DNA of 63,869 bases from assembly GCA_903928685.1 (NCBI GenBank), contig CAIYRS010000017.1:1-63869 (forward strand). Direction: 5' to 3'. Shown here piece by piece: positions 43,826 to 51,852 of this stretch (positions within the stretch are counted from its first letter, which is position 1; each line of letters opens with the position of its first letter). Below the pieces are notes generated by a model. It saw nothing but the letters and a program-made list of their open reading frames with translations, was not told the origin of the DNA and searched no databases. This stretch comes from an uncultured Methylococcaceae bacterium. GTDB lineage: Bacteria > Pseudomonadota > Gammaproteobacteria > Methylococcales > Methylomonadaceae. Both the position numbers and the translations under genes were made by a program.

Positions 43826-44509
43826 CTATTCCACCGAAACTGGTGCCAAAACTATTGCGGGTTTACGTTTTGCCATGCTTTGGTCAATCATCCGCTTACC
43901 AACAATTAAAAATCCCGTCATGATAAAACCGCCCGGCGGCAAAGCCATCAGTAGAAAGCCTTTGTAATTCGGGATAACCGTCACTTCCAAAAACCGGAAC
44001 GACTCGCCCAGTAACAATGACGCATTGGCGAACAACGTACCTGTCGAGCTGATTTCCCGCGCCGCGCCCAAAGCCACCAACACCAGCAAAAAACCCATGC
44101 CCATCATAAAACCATCCCACAGGGCCTCCTTAACAGGTTGCTTGGAAGCAAAAGCTTCGGCACGACCGAGTAAAGCGCAGTTGGTAACGATCAAAGCGAT
44201 GAACAACCCCAACACTTTGTAAAGCTCATGCGCCCAAGCGTTCATCAGAATATCAACCAGCGTCACCAAGGCGGCGATCAGCAAAACAAAAATCGGGATG
44301 CGGATTTCACTGGGGATTAAATTGCGGGCTAAGGAAATCAAACCGTTCGAGGCAGTGATAACCACCAAAGTTGCCAAGCCCATGCCTAAGCCGTTGGTCG
44401 CTGTACCTGTAACGGCTAGCAAAGGGCATAAGGCCAAATTTTGCCCGAAGACGATGTTATTGTTCCAAATGCCATCGGCGGCGATTTTTCGGTAAGTGTC
44501 GGGTAGCAT
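43826..44509 (-). CDS. rnfE: electron transport complex subunit RnfE
   Basis: Integral membrane subunit of the Rnf complex, 227 residues with about six helices. Family landmarks are NNNIVFGQNLALCPLLAVTG (including the conserved Cys), NALGMGLATL-like NGLGMGLATLVVI, VTNCALLGRAEAFA and WDGFMMGMGF. Together with RnfA it forms the central membrane pair that carries the buried Fe-S site. AGGAG precedes the ATG. A composite repeat lies between it and rnfG. Confidence 0.95.
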   Translation of the reverse strand: MLPDTYRKIAADGIWNNNIVFGQNLALCPLLAVTGTATNGLGMGLATLVVITASNGLISLARNLIPSEIRIPIFVLLIAALVTLVDILMNAWAHELYKVLGLFIALIVTNCALLGRAEAFASKQPVKEALWDGFMMGMGFLLVLVALGAAREISSTGTLFANASLLLGESFRFLEVTVIPNYKGFLLMALPPGGFIMTGFLIVGKRMIDQSMAKRKPAIVLAPVSVE

Positions 44510-44528
44510 GGTTTGCTCCTGTGTAAGA

Positions 44529-44837
44529 TTTTTTGTCCACGAAAAACACGAAAAGACACGAAAGATATTTGTCTCTGTAATTTAAAGTCTTTGTCTAATC
44601 AGACCTTTTAGGTTTTAAAAATATGAAAAGTCTTCAATTAAGTAGTCGCGTATATGTTGTTACGCTCGTTCCCAAGCTCTGGCTTACCCTCAGGGGCATA
44701 AATGGGAATGCAGTGAGGGGGAAGCACTAGCTTCCCCTCTTTCTCGAAGCTAGAGCTTCTGGGACTTGGGTTACTAAGCAGGAGCTTAGTAACCAGCGTT
44801 AATTTTCGTGCCTTTTCGTGTTTTTCGTGGACAAAAT
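44529..44837. repeat. composite repeat between rnfG and rnfE
   Basis: The outer arms are CACGAAA repeats (TTTTTTGTCCACGAAAAACA at 44529, reverse complement ending at 44837). They enclose a multi-hairpin CCAAGC cluster at about 44664-44799 (GTTCCCAAGCTC, GGGGAAGC...GCTTCCCC, CTCGAAGCTAGAGCTTC, TTACTAAGC...GCTTAGTAA). The 327-base gap contains no gene. The same nesting recurs at 48875-49249. Confidence 0.75.
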
Positions 44838-45547
44838 CAAGGTTTAATCAACTCCGCCTGATACGCCTTAAACAACTGCAAGCCCCGATAAATCGCCTGT
44901 ACCGATTTGCGCGGTGTAATCGTCGCCCCTGCGAATTGGTCAAACTCGCCACCGTCTTTTTTTACCGCCCATTGCGTTGGCGTTAAATTTTCCAACGAAC
45001 GACCGACAAAATCTAAAATCCAATTTGATTTGGCGACTTCGATTTTATCGCCCAAACCAGGTGTTTCTTTATGGCTTAACACCCGCACACCTAACAGTTT
45101 GCCGTCGCGATCAACACCCATAATCATATTAATTGCACCGGAATAACCATCAGGCGCTATAAATTTGAAACACACGGCGGTGACTAGGCCAGCTTTTTTA
45201 GCAAGATAAACAACCGTTTCATCGGCGGCGATGTTGTATTCGGCAGACGGGATAATGCGTGTGTCTTGCAGCATGTCGTTATCATGCAATTCGGCTGGCA
45301 CGACTTCCGCCAAGGAGTTTTGCAAGTCTTCCGCCAAGCGTTGTTGGATAGTGCCTTCGGTACTGCAATTGGTCACGCCAAGCAAGACACTGGCGATGAG
45401 TGCGAAACCAGCTAATATGCCGGTTTGGAATTCCAATTTTGGGCGCAATCCGGCGAGGTTTGCTGGGTCTAGCCAACGTTTTAGCCAGTCCAGATAATGG
45501 GCTGCTTGGGATTTTAGTGTTTCGCTGTCAAATTTCATGGTAGACAT
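44837..45547 (-). CDS. rnfG: electron transport complex subunit RnfG
   Basis: A membrane-anchored flavoprotein subunit of about 236 residues. A transmembrane helix (LAGFALIASVLLGVTNC) is followed by a periplasmic FMN domain with GVRVLSHKETPGLGDKIE and the flavinylation region FDQFAGATITPRKSV, where FMN would be linked to the Thr of GAT by ApbE. The ATG at 45547 follows a TTG; a Met three codons later is also possible. It has a longer cytoplasmic N-terminus than many RnfG proteins. Confidence 0.93.
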   Translation of the reverse strand: MSTMKFDSETLKSQAAHYLDWLKRWLDPANLAGLRPKLEFQTGILAGFALIASVLLGVTNCSTEGTIQQRLAEDLQNSLAEVVPAELHDNDMLQDTRIIPSAEYNIAADETVVYLAKKAGLVTAVCFKFIAPDGYSGAINMIMGVDRDGKLLGVRVLSHKETPGLGDKIEVAKSNWILDFVGRSLENLTPTQWAVKKDGGEFDQFAGATITPRKSVQAIYRGLQLFKAYQAELIKP

Positions 45548-45551
45548 CAAA

Positions 45552-45630
45552 GTAGGATGGGTTGAACGAAGGGAAGCCCATCGTTGGTTTATAGGTTTCG
45601 ATGGGCTTCCCTTCGTTCAGCCCATCCTAC
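45552..45630. repeat. GTAGGATGGGTTGAACG palindromic repeat between rnfD and rnfG
   Basis: Left arm GTAGGATGGGTTGAACGAAG and right arm CTTCGTTCAGCCCATCCTAC enclose about 35 bases. It fills the gap between the two genes almost completely. Confidence 0.8.
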
Positions 45631-45640
45631 GACTACGAAA

Positions 45641-46714
45641 TTACGGTTTTGGAATTTCCAACGGCTTACCCTTACGGTCACGCCCATAAATCCTTGGTTT
45701 GATGTAATAATCAATCAACGGCGTCGCCGAATTCATCAACAACACCGCAAAGCCCGCACCTTCGGGATACGCGCCCCAGGTTCTAATGACGAAAATCAAC
45801 AAGCCACAGCCCGCACCAAACACCCATTGTCCCGTTGGTGTATTCGGCGACGTGACATAATCGGTGGCGATATAAAATGCCACACACAAAATCGCACCGG
45901 AATTCAGGTACAAAAACGGGCTGACATAATGGTCGCTGTCCAACACATGGAACACGCTGGACATCAGCACCACGGTTCCTAGCAAAGACACGGGGATTTG
46001 CCATTGGATGATGTTTTGCCGGATCAGCCAGACGCCACCCAAGCCCATCAAGATTGAAGAGGTTTCGCCTAAACTGCCGCGTGTCCAGCCGATGAAATTC
46101 AGCGTGGGTGAATAATCTTTCAGAATGTCTGGCAAGATGTGGTGTTGCGAGAATTCAGTTTTGATGTAGCCCAGCGTGGTCGCGCCCGTGTAAGCATCCA
46201 AATTTTGCAAGCCAGATAAAGTGATATGTAAGCCTTCAATAAACCCCGGCGAATCGCTGAAAAACAGCGGTGAAACATTCGCCCAAGTGGTCATTTCAAT
46301 TGGGAAAGAAATCAACAACGCCACCCGCGCCAACATTGCCGGGTTGAACAAGTTTTGCCCTAAGCCGCCATAGACTTGCTTACCTAAGATAATGGCAATA
46401 CCCGATCCGACCACGCCTATCCACCACGGTGCCCATGGCGGCAAGGTAATTGCCACCAGCCAACCCGTTAGCAAGGCCGAGCCGTCCATAATGACGGGCT
46501 TGGCTGGGCGACCTTTGAGGCGTATGCAGAACGCTTCAAACAAAATGGCTGATGTGACGGTAATGATGAACAAAAAAATCGCGGGCCACCCGAACAGCCA
46601 CAAGCCAAAAGCCGTGGCGGGTGTTAAGGCCAACACCACGCGCCACATGATTTGGCTGACGCTTAAATTCGCACCGACATGGGCGCCGCTGGCGGGTTTA
46701 TGATGAGCAATCAT
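45641..46714 (-). CDS. rnfD: electron transport complex subunit RnfD
   Basis: Membrane subunit of about 357 residues with eight to ten helices and a covalent FMN site in LQNLDAYTGATTLG (Thr of GAT). Other landmarks are KPVIMDGSALLTGWLVAITL, GKQVYGGLGQNLFNPAMLAR and the tail AGFAVLLMNSATPLIDYYIK. A GTG three codons upstream (46723) is an alternative start; GGTGG lies just before the ATG. It passes electrons between RnfC/B and the periplasmic flavin of RnfG. Confidence 0.94.
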   Translation of the reverse strand: MIAHHKPASGAHVGANLSVSQIMWRVVLALTPATAFGLWLFGWPAIFLFIITVTSAILFEAFCIRLKGRPAKPVIMDGSALLTGWLVAITLPPWAPWWIGVVGSGIAIILGKQVYGGLGQNLFNPAMLARVALLISFPIEMTTWANVSPLFFSDSPGFIEGLHITLSGLQNLDAYTGATTLGYIKTEFSQHHILPDILKDYSPTLNFIGWTRGSLGETSSILMGLGGVWLIRQNIIQWQIPVSLLGTVVLMSSVFHVLDSDHYVSPFLYLNSGAILCVAFYIATDYVTSPNTPTGQWVFGAGCGLLIFVIRTWGAYPEGAGFAVLLMNSATPLIDYYIKPRIYGRDRKGKPLEIPKP

Positions 46715-46724
46715 TTTGTCCACC

Positions 46725-46800
46725 GTAGGGTATGCTGTGCGTACCTTCTGCCCATTGCCAACACGATCGACTGCAAAATGGTACGCACAGCGTACCCTAC
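46725..46800. repeat. GTAGGGTATGCTGTGCGTACC palindromic repeat between rnfC and rnfD
   Basis: The arms GTAGGGTATGCTGTGCGTAC and GTACGCACAGCGTACCCTAC differ from perfect pairing by one base. The same family as 37420-37481. Nothing else fits in the gap. Confidence 0.8.
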
Positions 46801-46808
46801 GCCTAGTT

Positions 46809-48305
46809 TCATACAGCCGCCTCCTGTTCCGCTTTCAAACGCTCGCGTTCTTTCTTCGCGGCAATCCGTGCTTCCTCTTCCAAACGCTGTTGTTCGGCGA
46901 TCCTATCCAAACGCGCTTGCCGCGCTTCCATCAATTTTTTGGTCTGTTCGGATTTATGCTGTGCTTGCTGCCGCGCCGCGACTTCACCGGACGCATATTT
47001 GAAATACTGCACTAGTGGAATATTCGATGGGCAGATATAAGAGCAACAACCGCAACTGATGCAATCTTTCAACCCAATATCGACTGCCGTATCGAGCTGG
47101 TTCGCTTTGATATTGTTTGCCATATCCAAAGGCCGTAAACCTGCCGGACACACGGTCACGCAACTCGCACAACGGATGCAAGGCTGTTCGTCGGTGCTTT
47201 TCAGCTCGCTTTGTGTCAATGCCAACACGCCGCTGGTGGCCTTCACAGTCGGCAAACCCGTGTGTGGCAAGGAATCACCCATCATCGGCCCGCCCATGAC
47301 GATACGGGCTATTTGCGTCAAATCAACCTCGCAAAACGCGAACACTTCCGAAATTAGCGTACCCAACGGCACTTCGACATTCATTGGTTTGCCGACCGCA
47401 CCGCCAGATACGGTAATGACTCGACTCACCAGCGGTTGCCCGTGGCGTATCGCTTTGTGGGTGGCGTACGCCGTGCCGACATTGTGGATGGTCACGCCGA
47501 TTTCTGATGATCGGCAACCGACTGGCACTTCGCGGCCTGTGACATAGCGGATCAACTGCCTATCCCAGCCCATTGGGTAACGGGTGGGGATTTGTATGAC
47601 TTTGATTTCAGGGAAATGCCGTGCTGCCGCCGCCATCGCATAAAAAGCGTTGGGCTTGTTGTCTTCAATTGCCACCAAGGCATGATGGGTTTCCATCCCA
47701 TGCAACATAAGGCGCACACCGTCGATAATCTGCTCGCTACGCTCTTGCATTTGCCTATCGTCGCAGCTTAAGTAGGGTTCACATTCCGCGCCGTTGATAA
47801 TTAATGTGTCGATATGGTTTTCCCTACCCATATTCAGCTTAACGGCAGTTGGAAAGGTCGCGCCACCCAAACCGACAATACCCGCCGCGCCGACGCGCAA
47901 ACTAATATCTTCTGGGCTGAGTTGGAACGGGTCGCCAATTTCCGGTGTTTTTACCCATTCATCTTTGCCATCGGTTTCCAAAACAATCATGCGAATGGGC
48001 AAAGCTGACGGATGTGGCGCGGGGTAATCGTTGACATCGACAATCACACCAGAACTAGGTGCGTGGACAGGAGCAGAAATCATGCCTTGGCTGTAGGCGA
48101 GCAATTGGCCTTTCAACACCGTTTCGCCGACGCGGATCAATGGCTCGGCGGGTTTGCCGACGTGTTGTTGTAGCGGTATGTACAATTTTTTTGGCAAGGG
48201 AAAATCGGTGACGATGGCTTGTGTTGCGGTGCTGGCTTTACGCTCTTCGGCATGGACACCGCCACGGATGCGCGGCGGTTTTAACCAATCTAGCAAATTC
48301 AACAT
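46809..48305 (-). CDS. rnfC: electron transport complex subunit RnfC
   Basis: A 498-residue peripheral subunit that accepts electrons from or donates them to NADH. The sequence opens MLNLLDWLKPPRIRGGVHAE and has the NADH/flavin-binding Rossmann region (VGAAGIVGLGGATFPTAVKL). Two 4Fe-4S motifs (CIRCASCVTVCP, CISCGCCSYICP) are followed by a charged coiled-coil tail rich in Lys, Arg and Glu (ARLDRIAEQQRLEEEARIAA). I started at 48305, overlapping the rnfB stop by seven bases. Upstream in-frame codons lie inside rnfB. Confidence 0.95.
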   Translation of the reverse strand: MLNLLDWLKPPRIRGGVHAEERKASTATQAIVTDFPLPKKLYIPLQQHVGKPAEPLIRVGETVLKGQLLAYSQGMISAPVHAPSSGVIVDVNDYPAPHPSALPIRMIVLETDGKDEWVKTPEIGDPFQLSPEDISLRVGAAGIVGLGGATFPTAVKLNMGRENHIDTLIINGAECEPYLSCDDRQMQERSEQIIDGVRLMLHGMETHHALVAIEDNKPNAFYAMAAAARHFPEIKVIQIPTRYPMGWDRQLIRYVTGREVPVGCRSSEIGVTIHNVGTAYATHKAIRHGQPLVSRVITVSGGAVGKPMNVEVPLGTLISEVFAFCEVDLTQIARIVMGGPMMGDSLPHTGLPTVKATSGVLALTQSELKSTDEQPCIRCASCVTVCPAGLRPLDMANNIKANQLDTAVDIGLKDCISCGCCSYICPSNIPLVQYFKYASGEVAARQQAQHKSEQTKKLMEARQARLDRIAEQQRLEEEARIAAKKERERLKAEQEAAV

Positions 48306-48853
48306 GACATACCCTCCGCTACCGGAACGCGCGGTTTCGCCCAACGCCAATTCCGTAAGGTGACTTCTATCGGGTGCATTTGCAGGCATTCGGTTGGGCA
48401 GACTTCCACGCAACGTTTGCAGGCGATACAGGCATCGGCGACGACGGCATGAATTTGTTTGGGAGCGCCGACGATGGCATCGGTGGGGCAAACTTTAAAG
48501 CAACGCGTACAACCTGTGCAGGTGGCTTCGCTGACTCTTGCCACTAACGCTTCGGGTTCTTGTACGTCTTTCAAATCCAAATCCAAGCCTAATAACATAG
48601 CGATTTGTTCGGCTAAGGCACTACCGCCAGGTGGGCATAAAGTCGCGGGGGCTTTGCCTTCCACCAAGGCTTCCACCGCCGGGCGGCAACCCGGAAATCC
48701 GCATTGTCCGCATTGTGAACCGGGCATCAAGGCTTCGATTTCATCGATTATTGGGCTGGATTCTACTTTGAGATACTTCCCGGCAATGCCAAGCAACAAG
48801 CCTAATAACAAGCCCAATCCGGTCAAACTGATGATTGCGTAGAAAACGTACAT
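48299..48853 (-). CDS. rnfB: electron transport complex subunit RnfB
   Basis: A ferredoxin-like subunit of 184 residues. An N-terminal membrane helix (AIISLTGLGLLLGLLLGIAG) precedes a 4Fe-4S domain with CGQCGFPGCRPAVEAL. Two 4Fe-4S ferredoxin repeats (CTGCTRCFKVCPTDAI and CIACKRCVEVCPTECL) follow. I chose MYVFYAII as the start because CAGGAAACACC precedes it; the longer frame runs into a repeat. It overlaps rnfC. Confidence 0.95.
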   Translation of the reverse strand: MYVFYAIISLTGLGLLLGLLLGIAGKYLKVESSPIIDEIEALMPGSQCGQCGFPGCRPAVEALVEGKAPATLCPPGGSALAEQIAMLLGLDLDLKDVQEPEALVARVSEATCTGCTRCFKVCPTDAIVGAPKQIHAVVADACIACKRCVEVCPTECLQMHPIEVTLRNWRWAKPRVPVAEGMSC

Positions 48854-48874
48854 GGTGTTTCCTGATTTATATGA

Positions 48875-49249
48875 ATTTTTTTGTCCACGAAAAGCACGAA
48901 AAAACACGAAAACATTAATTTCGGTGGCTTATAGGATGTGCCGACGATAGGAGGCGCATCTGTCGAGTTGCTCGAACGATGCGTTTCGATACCCTCGTTC
49001 CCAAGCTCTAGCTTGGGAATGCCGTCTAGGAAGCTCTTGCTTCCTGTCATTCTCGAAGCTAGAGCTTCTGAAACTTGGGTTATCAAGCCAGAGCTTGGTA
49101 ACCAGCAAAGCCGTTATTTAGTTTATTTGTAGGATGGGCTGACGTAAGAAAGCCCATCGAACCTATAACCACCGATGGGCTTCCCTTCGTTCAGCTCATC
49201 CTACTTTCAAATTTTTTTCGTGTCTTTTCGTGTCTTTCGTGGACAAAAA
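48875..49249. repeat. composite nested repeat between rnfA and rnfB
   Basis: Outer CACGAAA arms (48875-48912 and 49211-49249) enclose a multi-hairpin CCAAGC cluster (about 48989-49106) and a GTAGGATGGGCTGACG palindrome (49129-49204). No gene lies in this 396-base gap. It ends at the base before the rnfA stop codon. Confidence 0.78.
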
Positions 49250-49831
49250 CTATTTACTAGAAAGCCCCGCAAAGCCCATAAATGCCAGCGACAATATCCC
49301 CGCAGTGATAAACGCTATCGGCGTACCAGCAAACAAGACAGGCACAGCCATTAACGCCAAACGTTCGCGCAAACCCGCAAACAACACCATCACCAAAGTA
49401 AAGCCTACCGCCGAGCCAAAGCCAAAAATCAGGCTTTGCATAAACCCATATTTTTCCTGCACGTTTAGCAGGGCCACGCCCAAAACCGCGCAGTTGGTGG
49501 TAATCAGCGGCAGGAAGATGCCTAAAATTTGGTACAGCACGGGTGAGGTTTTATGCACGACCATTTCGGTAAACTGCACCACGGCGGCGATCACCAAAAT
49601 AAACGCCAAAATGCGTAAGAATTCGATATGCAACGGCGCAAGGATGAAATGTTCCAATAGCCAACTGGTCGCTGCCGCCAAAGTCAGCACAAACGTGGTG
49701 GCAAGCCCCATGCTTAAGGCCGAGTCTAGCTTTTTCGACACACCCATAAACGGGCAAAGGCCTAGGAATTTCACCAGCACCACGTTGTTGACCAAGGCGG
49801 TGCCTAGTAACAGCAACAGATATTCACTCAC
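49250..49831 (-). CDS. rnfA: electron transport complex subunit RnfA
   Basis: First gene of the rnf operon. It encodes a 193-residue membrane protein with six helices, homologous to RnfE. Landmarks are [20 protein letters not shown] (with the conserved Cys), [14 protein letters not shown] and [20 protein letters not shown]. In diazotrophs Rnf uses ion-motive force to push electrons from NADH to ferredoxin or flavodoxin for nitrogenase. It is preceded by a sigma-54 promoter and two NifA sites and is divergent from nifLA. Confidence 0.95.
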   Translation of the reverse strand: MSEYLLLLLGTALVNNVVLVKFLGLCPFMGVSKKLDSALSMGLATTFVLTLAAATSWLLEHFILAPLHIEFLRILAFILVIAAVVQFTEMVVHKTSPVLYQILGIFLPLITTNCAVLGVALLNVQEKYGFMQSLIFGFGSAVGFTLVMVLFAGLRERLALMAVPVLFAGTPIAFITAGILSLAFMGFAGLSSK

Positions 49832-49871
49832 GATTCTTTTCCTGACAAAGGCTAGGGCTTTGCTTGGCTTG

Positions 49872-49887
49872 AGCAGTAACTATGCCA
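49872..49887 (-). promoter_or_regulatory. sigma-54 promoter of the rnf operon
   Basis: On the minus strand it reads TGGCATAGTTACTGCT. The -24 TGGCA is perfect, the -12 is CTGCT (one mismatch to TTGCT), and GG and GC are ten bases apart. Expected transcription starts near 49861, about 30 bases before the rnfA ATG. Confidence 0.82.
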
Positions 49888-49941
49888 AATGGCAAAAACG
49901 CGTCAGTGCTGGCTTGGCGGCAAAAATGCGGCGCATAGTGC

Positions 49942-49957
49942 TGTGGTGAATCAGACA
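49942..49957 (-). promoter_or_regulatory. NifA upstream activating sequence, proximal
   Basis: TGT and ACA are separated by exactly ten bases (TGTGGTGAATCAGACA). The centre is 63.5 bases upstream of the -24 GG of the rnf promoter, or about -89 from the expected start. This is the same spacing as at the SIR2-SagB operon. Confidence 0.8.
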
Positions 49958-49982
49958 GCAAAGCTAAATCGGCAAAAGTTTT

Positions 49983-49998
49983 TGTAGGAAACCCGACA
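49983..49998 (-). promoter_or_regulatory. NifA upstream activating sequence, distal
   Basis: A second TGT-N10-ACA (TGTAGGAAACCCGACA) lies 41 bases beyond the first, close to four helical turns, so both NifA oligomers would bind the same face. It is about 130 bases upstream of the expected start of rnf transcription. Confidence 0.72.
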
Positions 49999-50166
49999 AA
50001 ATATCAACAAAGCAGTTAGCATGTAGGGGCGATTTTCCGCGCCTGTTTTCGGTAAACGGTCGTGGCTACGGCATTTTTCGCCGACGCGACGAGGATTTTC
50101 TTGCTGGCGTTAATTTTGCATAGCCCATTACATAGCGATGATTCCACCCATTCCCCAGGCCGTGAT

Positions 50167-51852
50167 ATGAAAAAATCTTCCCTGCAATTCTTACAAGAAC
50201 ACACCGCAATGGTGACCATGATGGATGAACTGGCTCCTACAGTTTTTGGCGGTGCGGCGCTTGCACAAGGCCCGATGCCTTACCACCTGTTTGTGGAAAC
50301 GGTTGAGCAAGTGCCTATTGCCATTTCCATTACCGACAAAAAAGCTAAAATCCTCTACGTTAATCAAGAATTTACCCGTGTTACCGGGTATGAGCCGGAA
50401 GATATTTTGGGCGAGAATGAATCGGTGCTGTCCGACAAACGCACACCACGCGCCGTCTATTACGATTTATGGCACACCATCCGCAACAAAAAAGTTTGGC
50501 GCGGTACGCTGTGCAACCGCCATAAGGAAGGCCGCCGTTATATCGCCGATTTGACCATTGCGCCGATGCTCGACGAACAAGGCACCATCACCCATTACAT
50601 TGGTATGCACCGCGACATTACCCAAGCCCACGAGGCCGACCAGCGCGTCATCAACCAGAAATTGTTGATTGAGTCGGTCATCAATTCTTCACCCATGGCG
50701 ATGGTGGTGGTGGATGATGAAGATAAAGTCATTCTCGATAACCACAATTACAAAACACTGGTCAGTGATCTCGACAAAGGCGAACCCGCCGCTTATTTTT
50801 TGCAGCTATTGCGGGAAGAAATGGGCGAAGAATGGGCGCAATTGCAAAGCCACGAACAAGGTTTCAACAACCGCGAATTCCGTATCGAAGGCAAACCAGG
50901 CCGCAGAGCGCGTTGGTTTTCTTGCGCGGGTAATTGGTTTAAGGAAAAAGAAGCCCATGCTGATGCGTTTTTCGACAACACCGCCAAACCCTATTTGGTA
51001 TTGACCATTACCGACATCACCCGGCAACGGCGGCAAATGGAAGAGCTGCACATCCAAACCCTAAAAACCATCATGTCTGAAGACGAACGCGTGCGCGGCA
51101 TTCGGGAAACGCTGTTGGGTGCAATTCATCAAATCCACATGCCGATGAACCAGATCAAGGCGGCGGAACAAATCCTCAAACATAAAAACGACGCCAATAC
51201 CGCAGGCCTGCTGCAAATCCTGCAACAAATCCAGCAGTCCGGCGAAGAAGCCATCGCCACCATGCAAAACTGTGTGCCTGAGGTGTCGCAATCCACCTTG
51301 GTTGCAGTCAACCTCAACCAAATTTTGCACGAAGTGTTGTTGCTTAACGACCAACGCATTTGGAGCCAAGGCATTGACGTGCATTGGCGGCCTTTGGCAG
51401 AACTGCCCAATATTTTAGGTTCGGAAAACCGCTTGCGAGTGTTGTTCAACCAATTGCTGGACAACGCCATCGACGCAGTCAGCGATTCGTTAACAGGCGA
51501 GCATCGTATCCGTATCAGCACCGATGCCGATAGTGAATTGCTTTACGTCAGCATTGAAGATTCTGGGCCAGGCATTCCGGAAGAAAAACGTAGCCGCGTG
51601 TTCGAACCGTTTTACACCACCCGCGCCAATGGCGGGCAAAAAGCGGGCATGGGCTTGGTGATTGCTAAAGAAATCGTCACACAACATCATGGTTTTATTG
51701 ATATTGACCCTAATTTTGACCCAGGTTGCCGGATTAAAATCAGTTTTCCTTTATTGCGCGATGTTGGTAGTAATCAATTTATCATTCGCGAAAGCTGCCG
51801 TTATCAGCCCATCAATGCCAGTAATAAACAGGCGTTGGAAGGGGGCGGCTGA
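50167..51852 (+). CDS. nifL: nitrogen fixation negative regulator NifL
   Basis: Redox- and nitrogen-sensing anti-activator that inhibits NifA by direct contact. The 561-residue protein has PAS1 (about residues 40-150), the FAD-binding sensor, with VEQVPIAISITDKKAKILYV and YEPEDILGENESVLS. PAS2 (about 165-290) contains PMAMVVVDDEDKVILDN. A kinase-like part follows, with the H-region IHQIHMPMNQIKAAEQI, NQLLDNAIDAVSD, EDSGPGIPEEKRSRVFEPF and GMGLVIAKEIV. NifL binds adenine nucleotide but does not phosphorylate NifA. I favour the ATG at 50167; later Mets at 50209-50221 are possible. Its stop overlaps the nifA ATG (TGATG). Confidence 0.93.
   Translation: MKKSSLQFLQEHTAMVTMMDELAPTVFGGAALAQGPMPYHLFVETVEQVPIAISITDKKAKILYVNQEFTRVTGYEPEDILGENESVLSDKRTPRAVYYDLWHTIRNKKVWRGTLCNRHKEGRRYIADLTIAPMLDEQGTITHYIGMHRDITQAHEADQRVINQKLLIESVINSSPMAMVVVDDEDKVILDNHNYKTLVSDLDKGEPAAYFLQLLREEMGEEWAQLQSHEQGFNNREFRIEGKPGRRARWFSCAGNWFKEKEAHADAFFDNTAKPYLVLTITDITRQRRQMEELHIQTLKTIMSEDERVRGIRETLLGAIHQIHMPMNQIKAAEQILKHKNDANTAGLLQILQQIQQSGEEAIATMQNCVPEVSQSTLVAVNLNQILHEVLLLNDQRIWSQGIDVHWRPLAELPNILGSENRLRVLFNQLLDNAIDAVSDSLTGEHRIRISTDADSELLYVSIEDSGPGIPEEKRSRVFEPFYTTRANGGQKAGMGLVIAKEIVTQHHGFIDIDPNFDPGCRIKISFPLLRDVGSNQFIIRESCRYQPINASNKQALEGGG

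Noticed and set aside
48989-49106. CRISPR-like array in the multi-hairpin repeats
   Set aside because: The units are palindromes of different sequence without regular spacers, and no cas gene is in the window.
50022-50040. Possible sigma-54 promoter upstream of nifL (GGGGCG...CCGC)
   Set aside because: GG and GC spacing can be forced, but there is no TGGCA and the bases belong to a GTAGGGGCG repeat.
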